DNA from: Saccharum officinarum
Taxonomy: Eukaryota > Streptophyta > Magnoliopsida > Poales > Poaceae
Length of the DNA: 64,000 nucleotides
Assembly: GCA_020631735.1 (NCBI GenBank)
Contig: CM036201.1
Coordinates: forward strand, 78,592,502 to 78,656,501
Direction: 5' to 3'
Shown piece after piece: positions 51,340 to 64,000 of this stretch (its first letter is position 1; each line of letters begins with the position of its first letter). The notes beneath the pieces were generated by a model. The model was not told the origin of the DNA. It saw nothing but the letters and a program-made list of their open reading frames with translations, and searched no databases. The position numbers and the translations under genes were made by a program.

Positions 51340-53250
51340 CTTGCATTTGCAGGCATGCAGGTTGCACTGTTGCAGCCGTGCAACTAGCAGGCGTGCTCAG
51401 CTGCGTGCAGGCGGTGCGGGTGCCCCTTGCGGCCATGCCCACTAGCCCCTGGCCAGGCGGCCAGCAGCCAGCAGGGGGAAGGCCGCAGGCCAGCAGGCCG
51501 GGACCAATCCGCAGCGCATTCTTCTTGATAGTCCGGAACCAATCGGCAACACATTCCACGGCAACCAGAAATCTGCCACTGCAACATCTTTTACCGGTCA
51601 TTCTTGCAGAGAGAGAATTGTCCTCGAGTCATCCAAGTACAGAACCAAAAGGTAACAACATCATCATCATTCTAGTTAACAAGAACATCATCATCATTCC
51701 TGTTAGCGAGAACAAATAAAATCATCTGTATACAAACTACAACTGGAATGCACAATCTACTGATACACGCATGCATACATGTGGATGTAATCAAGTGCAT
51801 GCTTATTCGTCAGATCACGAGTTGGAGAATATATGTGCAGAAATTCAAAAATTCACAATATAAGTAAACTTTGATTTAATGATTTATTTGCCAATCACAA
51901 AAGAATATGTGCTGCCCAGCTTTAAACAATACGAGGTGGATCCAAGACTTAATCAGCTCAAGCTGCAACAGTATATCCAGATTAATTCATGGTTCTTCGG
52001 ATTTGCAGAACAGATTAAAAAATTTGGAAAGATATGTTTGTCCTCAACAGATGAAAAACGGGGATTAAAAATATAGAGATACTTTATCAAGCGCCTCAAC
52101 AAACTGACAACACATATTCTAGCGTGTGGTTACTAGAAAATTTTCGCGGACCTCTGCCATCACCTCCGGTGGTTAGCAAAAATGTAACTAAATAACACAG
52201 CTCTATCTAGCTCGTGATGCGTTAGTACTTGCAACAACTCAGAGTTACATATCGTGAACAACTGCAACAAAAAGACAACGAACGAGATCGAACTCACCAG
52301 ACCAGTTCCACTGCTAGTCCATGCCGCCACATTTGGCATATGGATACCACAGCCTGCTCATGTTGAGGCACATGACGTGGAATAGCCCTGCAAAGAAGGG
52401 GTTATCGGTGAAAACACATACAAAAAAATCAAAGAAAATCACGCATCTGAGATGGGTTGAAATTTTGACTTCCAGATCTGACCTTCAGGCATGTACAATA
52501 TTACCTGAGGTCGAACTGAGACGCACGCTAGGGTGGATGTGCCCGAGCTCTAGCTTGATGGATATACAGGATGATACGCCGAGGGCGAGTGACAGGACGA
52601 GGGGAGATTGCGGCGCCGAGATTGGGGCAAGACAGAGGGCAGGGGCTCGCATCGCCGGACACCTCCCTCAAGCACAACACAAAATCTCTCCCCAAAAATC
52701 ACCGCGCACAACGGAAAACTCGCTCATCCCTACACCACAGCACACCCCTACGAAGATGAGAACCAAAACACCACCAATCTCTAACCCTATCGCCTCCTCG
52801 AGCTACAAGATAACACCAATCGAGCTAATCAATAACGTGTCCGGAAAGGGGATCCGTTACATGGAGCAACAGAGAGCAGTGCTGGTATAGAGACGAAGAA
52901 CAGAGAGCGACCACGCACCAGAGGATGTCCCCAGGGTTGCTCGGAGACCTCCGACAACGTCTGCAACGAGGATCTGCGATTCCGGCGGAGCAATCTCCGA
53001 CAACGTCCCAAAGGCAGACGATGGTGGCAGCGGGCTTGCTGTAGCTGACGAATCGGTGAGGGGGAGGCGACGCGTCGAGACAAGGCAGGCTGGAGTGCCA
53101 AGGTCGCCGCTCGCCGCTGAGAAATCGCTAGGCAAATGACTCACTGGGAGAGAGAGAGAGAGAGTGGGAGGGAGAGCCAGAGAGTAGCGGGTGGTCGAGC
53201 ACTCCAGTGGGGCGGCGGCCAGGCTGGTGTTAGTGGGTGCGGTCTCCAGT
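51340..53250. other. GC-rich islands, no gene assigned
   Basis: 51350-51600 is GC-rich with Pro/Gly-type frames on both strands. 52520-53250 is GC-rich and on the minus strand resembles a leader with possible splice sites. A (ga)n run lies at 53148-53163. No domain was recognised. Confidence 0.4.
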
Positions 53251-53375
53251 GTTCGGGCCCGATAAGAAATATCAGACCCAAAAACAACATAGCTGGCGCA
53301 CTGATCTTCAAGCTCATCCAACAGAGGATGTGTCGTCTGAACCTGAAACAAATTTCCAGGCGACTGTAGTATAGG

Positions 53376-54880
53376 AAAAGTGTAAAAATATATCTCATGA
53401 TAAATCTAATAGTGCTTATAACATCATGTTTGTTCATCTTTTTTTTGTATAAGAGTTGGTTAAAATCAAGATGACTTGACGTTGTGTTAGAATTGTATTC
53501 TTTCATAGATAGAGACAGTATTAAATTAATGTACTGTGACAGTGACATTCATTTTTATTTATTTTTCGATAATGAACGAACAGTCACACCAATCCACAAA
53601 AGCGAGCCAGGACTGAAGGAAGGAGTGATGCTTAACCTAGAAGAGTTTAGAACAGTCGGAGTGTCCTCGTCGGCGGCACAGGACGGATCCAATACCATGC
53701 ATCATGGACCACGCCCACGCTTAGAAAAAGACTCGGCAGGCAGCAGACTACCAGCGTTCACTTTCCATGGAGACGTCCGCGTGAGCGAAACGTGGATGGG
53801 GATGGGGCTGAGGTGTTGAAAACCTGAAAGCGAATGGCAGCTGAACTGACGAAGAAGAAGGGTATTTTTTATTAAGGAAGAAGAAGGTTTTCCTGCCCAA
53901 CTTTTTCTTCTAATGTTTCTCATTTTTCTTCTGCAAGCGCCCTGTTCATCATATATTTAGTACGTAGCTTTCTTTGTCTTTTGTATTGGTCTGTTTACAT
54001 TGGGCGTTTTTATCAGCTCTGCTCTGGTGTTGTTCGGCATATAGCTTTGCAGGAATCCCAAGCATGTCCAAAAGTTCGTATTGTAGTATCCAAGAGCTTG
54101 CTAGTTTGGTTCCAAAACTTACCAAGCAAAATTAAGACATGCCAAAAAGTTTTGAATATCAATTGGGTCGTCGTTGCCAAAAGATTGAGTCACTAGATCC
54201 TTCTTTAACAAAAAGTGATTGCTGCCATGCCATATAGCAGCTTGGTTGACAAAGTCGGTTTCTTAACGCGGCGATCGATCAGCTGGTTGTGTTGCTTTCG
54301 CCGTCGGTGACGCCAAATTGTGTAAGTTTATTTGAGGAATAAGTTGGTCTATCTTCTTTTCACTCCTTCCTTTTTTTATTTACTTTGTAGAATGAAATAA
54401 GTTGATCCATTGTCACCTTATTCCTCACATAATAATAATAATTAGTATATGCACAAGGAATGAGTTGATTCCACCGAATTCATGGAATGAACTCATGATG
54501 CATCATGTTGACACTCAAATTGGACCCATGTCAATTTTAAAAGGCCCAATGATTAGCTTTGGTTCGATCTAAAGAAAACTCTATAAAGCGACATAATAAT
54601 AATAATGCAACATTGATTTTTTCAATTAGATAAGCCACTCCTACTCCCTATAAAATAGGTGTACATGACTAATTAAGATATCCAACAATCCAATCGTCAT
54701 TTTACACCTACAACATTTTTATTTTTTTGTCCTCTTTCCAACCCCATGTTGTTGTTTATCTCTTGATCCGACGACCAAGGATGGCGCCTTAGGCTTGCTA
54801 GCCGACCTAGGACAACCCATCAATGCCATTGCCCCGATGGGGTCTCTCCCGGGCGAGAGCTTCGACAGTTTCTTGCTAGT
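53376..54880. other. Intergenic, no gene recognised
   Basis: AT-rich. No frame carries a domain and no complete repeat ends are seen. Confidence 0.5.
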
Positions 54881-54884
54881 TTGC

Positions 54885-55095
54885 TAGTAAACTAGCCATT
54901 TTTCGTCATGCAAGCACGATTGGTTACCCTTTGCTAGTTTGTTCGGAAAGTAGCCGTTCTTTGCCACGTAAACGCGATAGCTATCCTTTGCTAGTTTGTT
55001 TGGAAACGTTCTTCGCCACATAAGCACGATACCTATCCTTTGGTGGTTTGCTCGTAAACTTCTCCGTTCTTCACCACATAAGTGTGATCCTCGCT
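54885..55095. repeat. Imperfect ~64-bp tandem repeat
   Basis: Three to four degenerate units share 'ctttgctagtttg', 'gaaagtagccgttcttcgccac' style words and 'cacataagcacgat'. Copies diverge by substitutions and small gaps. Function unknown; possibly part of a retrotransposon LTR. Confidence 0.65.
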
Positions 55096-56240
55096 GCGTT
55101 CTTCATCCGTGTGGCGACCCGAACAATCTACCCCTAGCTGGTGTGTGATCCAATACAGTATCAACACATCACCACATAAAGCAAAACACACCATAAATAA
55201 ATAAATTAATTAAAAAGACGAGAGAGATGTGCTAGCAACTACAAGTCTCTCGGCCTTCTGGGCCACAAGCCAATTGTACGCCAACAATCTCAGCATCGGG
55301 CCACTGTACCATTCTGGCCCACAAAGCCCGTGTTTTCACGCACGGGCAGCGCGGCCCTACTTACACCAACCACACCGACGGGCCGGCAGGCCGACCGACC
55401 GACGGCAACGCCACGGCAGGCGGACCTCGCCCTGCCGCCCTGCGGCATCTCGCCTCGCGGTCGCTGGTGGGCTCCGCGGCATCGTCGGCGGGACGCGACG
55501 GCCGACGGACGGGCCCTTGCCTTTGCTTCGCCATTGGCCATTGCCGACGAGCACAGCTGTGCCTGCGGCCTGCCGTGCTGGTGCTGCCCATGTTGTCCAC
55601 ACGTACAGTCCAGTACATATTGGCCTTCTTCGTTTTTGCTTATAATCCATCTTTTTCAACTTATTTTTTTAGCCAAAACCGTATTTTTCTCTTACAACAA
55701 ATCAACCACCAACAGTATTTTTCAGTCGGCTTATCAGCACATCCAAACGGCTCCATTACATGTGTTGCAACCGTACGTCTATACGTCAAGACCCGCAACG
55801 AGGCCACCATTCATCCATGTCGCCCTCGACATCGCCGACTGCCATAGTGACCCAAACCAAGCACAGAATGCCGACAAGCACTGTCATAACAATCTGTATT
55901 AGCAGACCACCAGAATCACAGTTGATGGCATGTACAGAATACCAGGCTCGCCACTGTGTTCCTCCCAGCTCTAGCCACGGGGTCAGTACTCACTACTTCA
56001 GTACAGAATGACTCCAACCATTCGGACAGCAACTAGCACCATCTCTCTCTGGCATTTCTGCCCTAGATCAGATGGATGTCTTGCCAAGAAAGAAAGAAAA
56101 AACACAACACTTGGCATGGCGCTCGGCGGCCGGCCAGCACGCCGGCGCAGCATTCACCAAACAAAAAGGCACCAGATGGGGCGCCAACCAGCAGAGTACA
56201 ACCAAATAGAAGCTACAAAAGGGGGGGGGGGGGGGTAATG
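55096..56240. other. Intergenic between repeats and the SEC14 gene
   Basis: 55320-55610 is GC-rich with competing frames and no domain. 55655-55760 matches the dispersed 'cagtcggcttatcagc' repeat. A run of ~16 G lies at 56220-56236. The right part may hold 3'-UTR of the SEC14 gene. Confidence 0.45.
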
Positions 56241-56448
56241 GAAGGAAGCAACTGAGGCAGGGCGGTCTTCTCTTCCATTTTGGTGAAGGTTGGTTTGTCT
56301 CTCCTCAGATGTGGGCGGCGGGGCGGTGGTGGTGGCGAGGTCAAAAATGGCTCTGGCTGGTGGCAGCTTGAGGCGTCAGCTTCACGGATGGTTGGTTGGT
56401 TAATGTCGATGACATGGTTTGGGGTCTGGTGGTGCTCAGCTCCATGTC

Positions 56449-59400
56449 CTATGAACAGAACATCCGCTTCTGTGACTGCGACATGCAAGGGTGTTCAGAT
56501 TAGCAAACGACTGAAACTGACGAGTAATTCAGTTCAGAACATTGGAAGAGAATGAAGGAATGTTCAGCATACTGTACCTTGACTCTAGACGACTCCTGTA
56601 CAGATTCCAGAGTCTCCACCAATGCTTTCTGCTTTGCCACGGTCGCATTCAACGTCTAGAATCAAAAAAGTAATGAGAAGGATCAGGACTTGCAAAACGC
56701 TAGATTTTCAAAAGGCGCAAAATAAATCAACATGTATTCAGATGATCGATCGCTATGTTAGGATATTTGAGACACGTGGAGCCTAATATTTTCATAACAG
56801 AGTGTAAGAGCTTACTCTTTTGGTCCTCTCAAGGTCAGCCTCAACAGATCTGATCCGCTCGAATGAGCTCAACAGAATGAGTTCCTTGTCCTCTGGGATC
56901 TGCGGCGGTTTGGTGGCAAGGTGATTGTACAGCGATTCGAGATTGTCGAGACGCTGTAGGCAGGCACACACCTCTTCATCACTGACGACTCGAGGCTTTG
57001 GCTTCTCTGCTGCTGGGGTTGCTGGTGGAGCAGGGAGATTGACGTTCTCAAGCCTCCTCTCAGCTCTAGAGATGAAAAGCCGGATGAAGGAAAAGAGCTT
57101 GATCAAAGCTGTAACTACTAGCTTCACCACATTTTCCCAGCCCCTTTGAACAACAGTGCCGTTGACATTAAGAGCATTGTTCCCTGCAAAAAAACAGAAA
57201 ATTTGAACAATGGCTGCAAATAATAGAGGCGGTAAAAAAGACAATGTTTGCTTCTTGCAGCAAAGGTTCCTACTAAGATGTACTGCACAACAAAAGAAAG
57301 AACCCAGACAAAGTAAACCACGGAAAGAAAATTAAGCATATTATTAGAGCTATTAATTGCATATCAAATAAGGTTAACAACACATGGAAATTATAAACTG
57401 CAATATGTTAACGATGTGCATCCACCATGATAATTCAACATATGAAGTATACATCATAGTAAATGAATCAGTCCTACATGAGGACACCATGTACCATACA
57501 GCACACCGGGCAGGTACCACACCTCTGTTCCCAAGTTATATTATGACAATGACAGCCATCTTCGCAGTAGAAATCCCACTATCATTTACTAGAGTTTTAT
57601 GTCTGTGGTACCAGGAATGTATGGTTACTGTGACATGACACGAGAAAATCATACACAATCTTCAATGTCCTTACTAAAATGTTAACAAGCAAAACTCCAT
57701 TAACCAAAATGATAAGAAAAGAAGATACCTAAATCACGAGGCCTTCTGTTGGTGGAATATTGCCTGAAATCAGCCATTGGTTTCTGCACCATTTCAGTAA
57801 TTCGTCGCACTCTATGGTATGATTCAGGAGCCACATCCGGGTGACTTTGATCATCACAGCTTAAGTATGTTGCACAATCTGTGCCCTTTACCTTTGACAG
57901 AAATAAATACAAAAAATCAATATACTGCAAGGTACCATGGACACAAGTAGGACAGCATGACAAATGCAGTTCATAAGACTAATAGCACAGGGAAAATCAG
58001 ATCCAACTGTGAGAACAAAGGAAAATGGATAAACTTACTTCCTCATGAACTGGAGTCAAGCAACCATAGTCAGAAACTTTATGAACAAACGACGGACCAA
58101 AATCATCAACATCAGATCCTGATTCAGCATTTGATGTATCACTTAACATGCCCTGCCACTGCAACAGCAAAATATAGTAGTAGTTTTAGAACAAGAATCC
58201 AGAAAAGCAATCAGCTTCCTGCAATACTACTAATGTAGGCTGTAATTTTAGAATCTTACTTTCATCTGTTCCAGACGAAAGGAAGAGCTGCTTCTTTCGT
58301 CCCCCTCAGAAACAGGTTTGATTTCCCTCACGCATCCAGCTTCCAAATTGTGGATCAGCTATAAATAATGTCTATCAGTATATAGAAAAACAAGGACAGC
58401 ACCTAGATGAACTATTTTCATGTAAACACAACACAGAAAATGGCACCTTCAATATATAAGGATCGTTCCACGGCCCTTTGTTCGATCCAAGACAACCACC
58501 CTTGTCACTACATGTGCATGAACCACCAAGGAATTCTGGCAACTCACTGAGAAAATACAGGCATTATTAAATGCAGAGGGCTAAGCTAGGAAACAGCTAA
58601 AGAGAACAAGTTCAGACGAACACAGCTAAGCTACCCATGAGTACACACCTACCTCGAATCTATTACTTCAAGAAGCCTACTCTGGTAGTTCGAACCGAGC
58701 ACCTACACAGAAGAAACAAAAACTAATGATTGTGCTACAATACAAGTGTCCACTAAGGATGGTATATAATTTATGGAACTTACATGAATCTTGGATGAAG
58801 TTTTTGGGTCAAGGAAGCCCTTCACACTATTCCAGATCCACTTGAATCCACTGCCAGCGTTCACGACAAACATTTGGTGGAGTGTCTGCATTTATCACAT
58901 TTTACTTGATTGGGTCACCAGGCAAAAATCCTAACAACATGTTACCCAGTCAAAAGTATAATTACCTCAGGATAGTAGTCACTATCAATCTTCTGCATCC
59001 GGTGTACTAGTTCTCTTGCAGTCTTGGAGAAATTCTTAAACCCCTGCAGAAAACAATCAAATCGAATAAACTACAGAACAGATCTGCATTCTGTAAGCAC
59101 AACTCAAACTGAACCATTCACATACCACACCCTGGACGTCCAAGATGGTAGTGGTGGAGTCAATGTGCCTCTTAGCAGCCAATGTGCAGGCAGGGAACCT
59201 CTCCCTGAAGGCCCTCTCAAACTCCTGGACATGGTACTTGATGTAGCGATCCACCGACGTGATCTGCATGAGCTTGTTCGGATCCACCTTCCCTAGCCTC
59301 TCGATGTACACCGGCCGCCCTTCGCGGTCAACACCATGGTAGCCCTGAGGGTAGTAGCGCAGCACATCATCCAGTTCCTCAAAAACAAAATCCTGACGGC

Positions 59401-60078
59401 ATGAAGTCACAGCAGATTATTAGTACATCAAACAAAGAATAGTATTTCCGAAGCATTGCTCGCAGTGCTGACTTCACAGTGATCACCTCAAGGATCGTGT
59501 CAGTTCCGAACTCCTTCCTCCATTTCAGCATCTCTGACCACATCTGCATTGCCTTCTCGGCTTCAAACTTCCTGGCCTTCAGGAACCTGAACCAAACGTT
59601 CACAAGGCGACACGAGTTTCAAATACTGGATACTGGCATTCAACAAACCACGTCCAAACGCAGGCAACGAAATAAAGGGACGGGATTTAAAATGTGACCT
59701 TAGCACCATGTGGTAGTCATCATGCTTCTCGGGGAGGAGGCCGTGCGCGGCGAGGCGGTCCCGGAACGAGGCGACGGCGCGCTCCTCCTCGGCGTCACGG
59801 ACGTCCTCGATGGAGATGGCCGCCGGCGGGAAGCGGAAGTCGACGCGACGCCTCCCTCGCTTCTTGAGCGCGTGGATGGCCTTCCGCCGCAGCGAGCCGA
59901 TCTTGCGCCGCCGCCGCTCGTCCTCCGAGTTGCCGTCGCACAGCGATATCTCAATGTCCTCCGCATGGCTCACTGCAGACACAGATTGGCACGGCGCCGC
60001 GCTAATCATAACAACAAAAAGATACAATTTTTTTTTCCAAAACAAAGAACAGGAATCGCTTCTCCCTATACCAGACAT
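56449..60078 (-). CDS. SEC14-like (CRAL-TRIO) phosphatidylinositol transfer protein
   Basis: Fourteen coding exons on the minus strand: 60078-60072, 59972-59699, 59586-59487, 59392-59126, 59043-58966, 58885-58784, 58702-58653, 58546-58447, 58358-58260, 58158-58039, 57891-57729, 57183-56816, 56655-56578, 56475-56449. They total exactly 611 codons (610 residues). Parts: an Arg/Lys-rich N-terminus; CRAL-TRIO N ([35 protein letters not shown]); the SEC14 lipid-binding fold ([21 protein letters not shown] ... [19 protein letters not shown] ... [33 protein letters not shown] ... [11 protein letters not shown]); and a C-terminal coiled-coil ending QKRMFCS. SFH proteins of this build exchange phosphatidylinositol and phosphatidylcholine at membranes in polarised secretion (family knowledge). 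The start ATG is followed after 7 nt by an intron, which fits the phase. The 5' UTR continues at 60079-60165 and, after an intron, near 60679-60800. Confidence 0.95.
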
Positions 60079-60719
60079 CTTCGCCGCCGTCAATTCTGGA
60101 TTCCTGGATAGCCCGCCCAGCTGAGACGTCGCGCTCTCGCACCCAATCTTCAATCGCCACTGTCTGCGGAAGAGAAAAAGAAATACCACCAACGATCAGT
60201 TCGCTGCGTCAACCATTAAAAAAAAGCGCATTTGATAGCGCGGGCGGGCGGGCATGAGTGCGAGCCCTGCGCCGCGGACAGATCTGAGCAGGAAGAAACA
60301 GAGGGAGGCGAGGACCAAATCTCGTTGCCAAAAAAAAAAGGATTGCTGCTTCCAGGCCCTTTTCTCCTGAGGAGGAACCTGCATTGGTTACTACTAAAAG
60401 CAGAGAGGCGTCCGAGTCGCCATAAATTCCACCCAGAGGAAAGGAAGGCGCCGCTCATTTACTCCTCCCAACCCAGGAGGAACTTCTTCTGGGCAGAATA
60501 AAAACGAAAGATGAAGCCTGACATGACAGCTCCAATCCGTCCGTCGCAGCACCCCCGGAAACAAAACAAACACGCGAACAGCGAAACAGATCGTCGCGCA
60601 AAACAGATCCCGTCCACGAAACAAAAACCAGTAAAAATCTCTCGCGGGACAGGAGAGGAGAGGATGAGAACTCACATTTTTGTTTTGGGTGGATTGGAAT
60701 CAATCAAGAACCTTGGCAG

Positions 60720-61410
60720 CTAGGGCGGAGGCGAGAGATTTGAGGCTTGGAGCTTTCTCTCTCTACCTTCCCTGCTCCCGTGCTCCTCTGCCTCTCTTTC
60801 CTCCTGTGTGCCGCTCTGTCTCCTCTCAGTTTGCTCCTTCTGGCGATGGTAACTACTGAGGGGAGGTGGGCACTGCCTCGGCTGCTTTATAACCGTATTT
60901 TATCCGGAGACACACTGTACAGTTCACTGTATGTAGATACCCGTAGACGAGGAGGAGTATACGCGTACAGTACGCTGTGCTTTTGTTGCAGAAAGATGCC
61001 GTGATGGACGATGGGCCAGCCAAAGGAATGATTTTTTTTCAATCGCCTGAAAATGTGGCGAGTTCGCTTTCTGGCGGATGAGGTGGACCTGGATTTGTTC
61101 GTTGTTTCTTCCTCAGAGATATCTCTCTCCCCGCCCTTTTGGGATCGGAGGAGGATGGATGGATAGATCCGTTTCGGCCAGTGCGAAAATCTTGTAGTAC
61201 GTACTCAGCAGAAGCCCTGCCATTATTAAGGCTTTTGAATGGTTCCTGGAATTCCTGTGGGGAATTTATGCCGGAAACTGATAACCTCCGATTCGGGTTT
61301 AAATTGGCAGTAAATCGTCGCTTTTACTGTCCAGCGCGTTACAATAGTGTTTTTATGCTAGTTATAGATGCCAAAGGTACGCAAAATCTTTACTTCTCCT
61401 AGTTCGTTTT
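60720..61410. other. Upstream flank of the SEC14 gene
   Basis: CT-rich near 60747-60850, consistent with a plant 5' leader or promoter read on the minus strand. Open frames here lack domains. Confidence 0.45.
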
Positions 61411-61655
61411 AGGCAGTGTTTAATTCCTTCAAAATTCTAAAAATTTTATAAGATTCTCTGTCACATCAAATCTTTGGACGCATGCATGAAATATTAAATG
61501 TATGTAAAAAAATAACTAATTGCACAGTTTGTCTGTAAATGTCGAGACAAATCTTTTGAGCCTAGTTAGTCCATGATTGGATAAATTTTACCAAATAACA
61601 ACGAAAAATGCTACAGAGACTTTACACACACTTTACGACCATCTAAACACACCCT
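61411..61655. mobile_element. MITE, copy 6
   Basis: Left 'aggcagtgtttaattcc' and right 'gaccatctaaacacaccc' bound the same core, here in the opposite orientation to the other copies: 'aactaattgcacagtttgtc', 'gagacaaatcttttgagcctagttagtcc'. Non-coding. Confidence 0.7.
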
Positions 61656-62450
<795 letters not shown>

Positions 62451-62849
62451 TGTATCCAGAAGGTTCTTTAAGCTGCTGAGCACATGAAGATTTAGGTGAA
62501 CATTACCGCGTTAGACGTAGCCATCGGCGGCGGTGCCACTTTGATGCGCCGTGCCGCAAAGTTGATGCAGACACACTATGGTTATGATTATGAATAAGAT
62601 TATGGTGCTACAGCTCGATCAGGCAGCCGGGCCGTGCTAATATAATCACCGTCCCACGTACAAAGGCACAGACTTAACGGGTAGACAACAGTGACATAAT
62701 AGGATGATAGCCGATGCGTACGCGCCATGTGCAAGCAGCATGCATGCTCGGACCTCTCCGGTCATCCAGCGTCTTTGTGCCTTAAGAGAGAGTAAATTAT
62801 CTTGAATGATCAACTGATTTAATAGATACTCTCTTTGTTCTAAATTATA
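62451..62849. other. Intergenic, no gene recognised
   Basis: Mixed composition, no domain in any frame; 'tagatactctctttgttctaaattataagttata' near 62822-62855 resembles a Stowaway-type MITE end. Confidence 0.4.
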
Positions 62850-63665
62850 AGTTATATGGACATCTGTCCGTCCGGACGCTTGCTTCCTGAGCTGTGGACG
62901 GGCCAAACAAGCCTCTTGGACGACTTCCATAGTTTCTAAAAAAAACTGGACGCCTCGACGACTTCCCTACTCCGCCTCGCCACGTTCTCCACCACCACAC
63001 CCGTGTTGCGCGCTTGTTGTGGCCACCTCCAACGAGCCGGCGAGCCTCCTCACCGCCGCTGAGGTCCGGCCGCTCGCGTGTTGCCGCTGGCTGGCCGGGC
63101 CAATCCAGCAACAGCGGCGCAGGCACCCGGACGCCGCGTGTGACCAGGCAATCAAGAGAAGGGGTCATTGTTGCCGGGGCCGGGGCCAGGCGCAGGCGCA
63201 GCTGCCTCGCTGCCAGGCCGCACCACAATCCTCAGCCACCCGGCTGGCCGGAACTGGTCGTTCCTCGCTCTGCTCTGTGTCGTAAGGAAGAATGAGATTG
63301 AAAAACGCATGTTGCAAGTATATGTTTCAAGTGTTTCAAAGGTACGTTGCAGGTGTCTCAGATGGATGTTGCAAAGTAGATTGAGATGTTTCATATGGTG
63401 CAATGGTTGTACACGTATGTTGCAAGCGTTTGTTCCCAATGTTGCATATGTGTTTTTAGACGTATGTTGCAAGTGTGTTTATCTGGATGTTGCATATGTT
63501 TTTACACATATATTGCAAGTGTTTTATTTGAACATTGTGTACGTTTGCAATAGTTTTCAAGTGTTTTTCAGCTGTTTTTGCAAGTGTTTCAGAAGCATGT
63601 TTCAAGTGTTTTATCTGTCTTTAGACGTATGTTGCAAGTGTTGCATCTGGATGTTAAAAAATAGA
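62850..63665. repeat. CAACAT-rich dispersed repeat, copy 2 (inverted)
   Basis: A GC-rich left part (62855-63290, beginning 'gtccgtccggacg') is followed by 63300-63660, made of 'atgttgcaagtgtttcaaatg' variants. This is the reverse orientation of the copy at 32578-33592. Confidence 0.55.
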
Positions 63666-63683
63666 TCGTGTGTTGCATATAGG

Positions 63684-64000
63684 ATGCGTGTGGATAGCGG
63701 CAGCGGGACTACGGTGGTGTCGACCCAGCATAGAGAGCTGTTGTGCCAATCTCCTCGGGTGCCTGACTCTAGAGCTCCTTGCGATGTTGATACTTTAAGC
63801 ATGGAAGTTGCATCTGATGCTCCGCTGGACGTATCTCGGACCACAACTCAGTCGTTACCACAGCATCAGGTGGACCCTTGCGTGCCTAATGAAGCAGGAT
63901 TGGACAACTTCCTCGGCTCCATCGTGTTGCCACTCCAGCTCCCGTTGCTTGCCTCCCGCCCAAACTCCGTGTCTCTAGATAGGATGATGCATCCCTGGTC
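63684..64000 (+). CDS. Unrecognised open frame running off the right edge
   Basis: ATG 63684 opens a frame with no stop for 105 codons to the window end (MRVDSGSGTTVVSTQHRELLCQSPRVPDSRAPC ... LDNFLGSIVLPLQLPLLASRP). Composition is protein-like and other frames are broken. The phrasing resembles N-terminal regions of transposon proteins in grasses, but I cannot name a family. It directly follows the CAACAT-rich repeat, so a mobile-element origin is likely. Confidence 0.35.
   Translation, partial: MRVDSGSGTTVVSTQHRELLCQSPRVPDSRAPCDVDTLSMEVASDAPLDVSRTTTQSLPQHQVDPCVPNEAGLDNFLGSIVLPLQLPLLASRPNSVSLDRMMHPW

Larger units (their letters stand above)
46490..53372 (-). mobile_element. Candidate Pack-MULE or composite repeat carrying gene fragments
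   Basis: Left 'ctatatcccagtcgcctggga' and, inverted, right 'ctatactacagtcgcctggaa' could be terminal repeats of ~24 bp. Between them lie degenerate pieces of plant genes, tandem repeats and duplicated blocks, but no intact gene. The right part (52.3-53.2 kb, minus strand) looks like a GC-rich 5' leader with introns. No target duplication was found, so the borders are tentative. Confidence 0.35.

Noticed and set aside
46490..53381. Target duplication for the candidate Pack-MULE
   Set aside because: Flanks 'tgggacttg' and 'gaaaagtgt' do not match.
55229..55902. Several 80-190-codon frames
   Set aside because: GC-driven, mutually overlapping, no recognisable domain; part of the stretch is a dispersed repeat.

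Overview
This is nuclear DNA of a flowering plant, almost certainly a grass. I infer a panicoid/andropogonoid grass (sorghum, Miscanthus or sugarcane relatives), but the sequence does not fix the species. The signs are GT/AG introns throughout, GC-rich first exons, several MITE families of grass type, and CACTA and MULE elements of the kinds that fill grass genomes. No bacterial, organellar or CRISPR feature was seen.

Host genes: a VQ-motif protein cut by the left edge (1-357, minus); a tRNA-Ala(CGC) gene with a 7-nt insertion in the T-arm (18197-18276, minus); a TGA2-type bZIP transcription factor with eight coding exons and 335 codons (22925-26886, plus); a plastid-type, G6PD4-like glucose-6-phosphate dehydrogenase homologue (27844-32394, plus); a nepenthesin-type aspartic protease split by a transposon (33908-46045, minus); and a SEC14/CRAL-TRIO phosphatidylinositol-transfer-like protein whose 14 coding exons sum to exactly 611 codons (56449-60078, minus).

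Mobile DNA takes up about half of the window. A 9.9-kb Mutator-like element (3853-13719) has ~260-bp terminal inverted repeats and three genes: a MURA transposase, a plant-mobile-domain (PMD) protein and, converging from the other end, a GRF-zinc-finger protein. All three carry premature stops. A near-perfect 29-bp-arm hairpin lies between the converging genes. A 10.8-kb CACTA element (34586-45419, TSD CCA) sits inside the aspartic protease. It encodes a GRF-finger/membrane protein, a TnpD transposase and a TnpA-type protein joined to a Ulp1-like cysteine protease domain. It has palindromic subterminal repeats at both ends and, unusually, a third cluster in the middle. A 1.3-kb perfect-style foldback (20009-21325) has a near-perfect 9-bp duplication, so it is MULE-type. 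Smaller items are a 5'-truncated LINE with a ~22-bp target duplication, a lone CACTA end, at least six copies of one MITE core, two inverted copies of a CAACAT-rich repeat, and a low-coding segment (46.5-53.4 kb) holding ERECTA-like exon fragments, possibly a Pack-MULE.

The transposon genes decay in two different ways. The MULE genes have only nonsense codons (mostly TAG). The CACTA genes and the host protease have only single-base frameshifts, mostly losses in G/C runs. The second pattern may partly be assembly error rather than biology.
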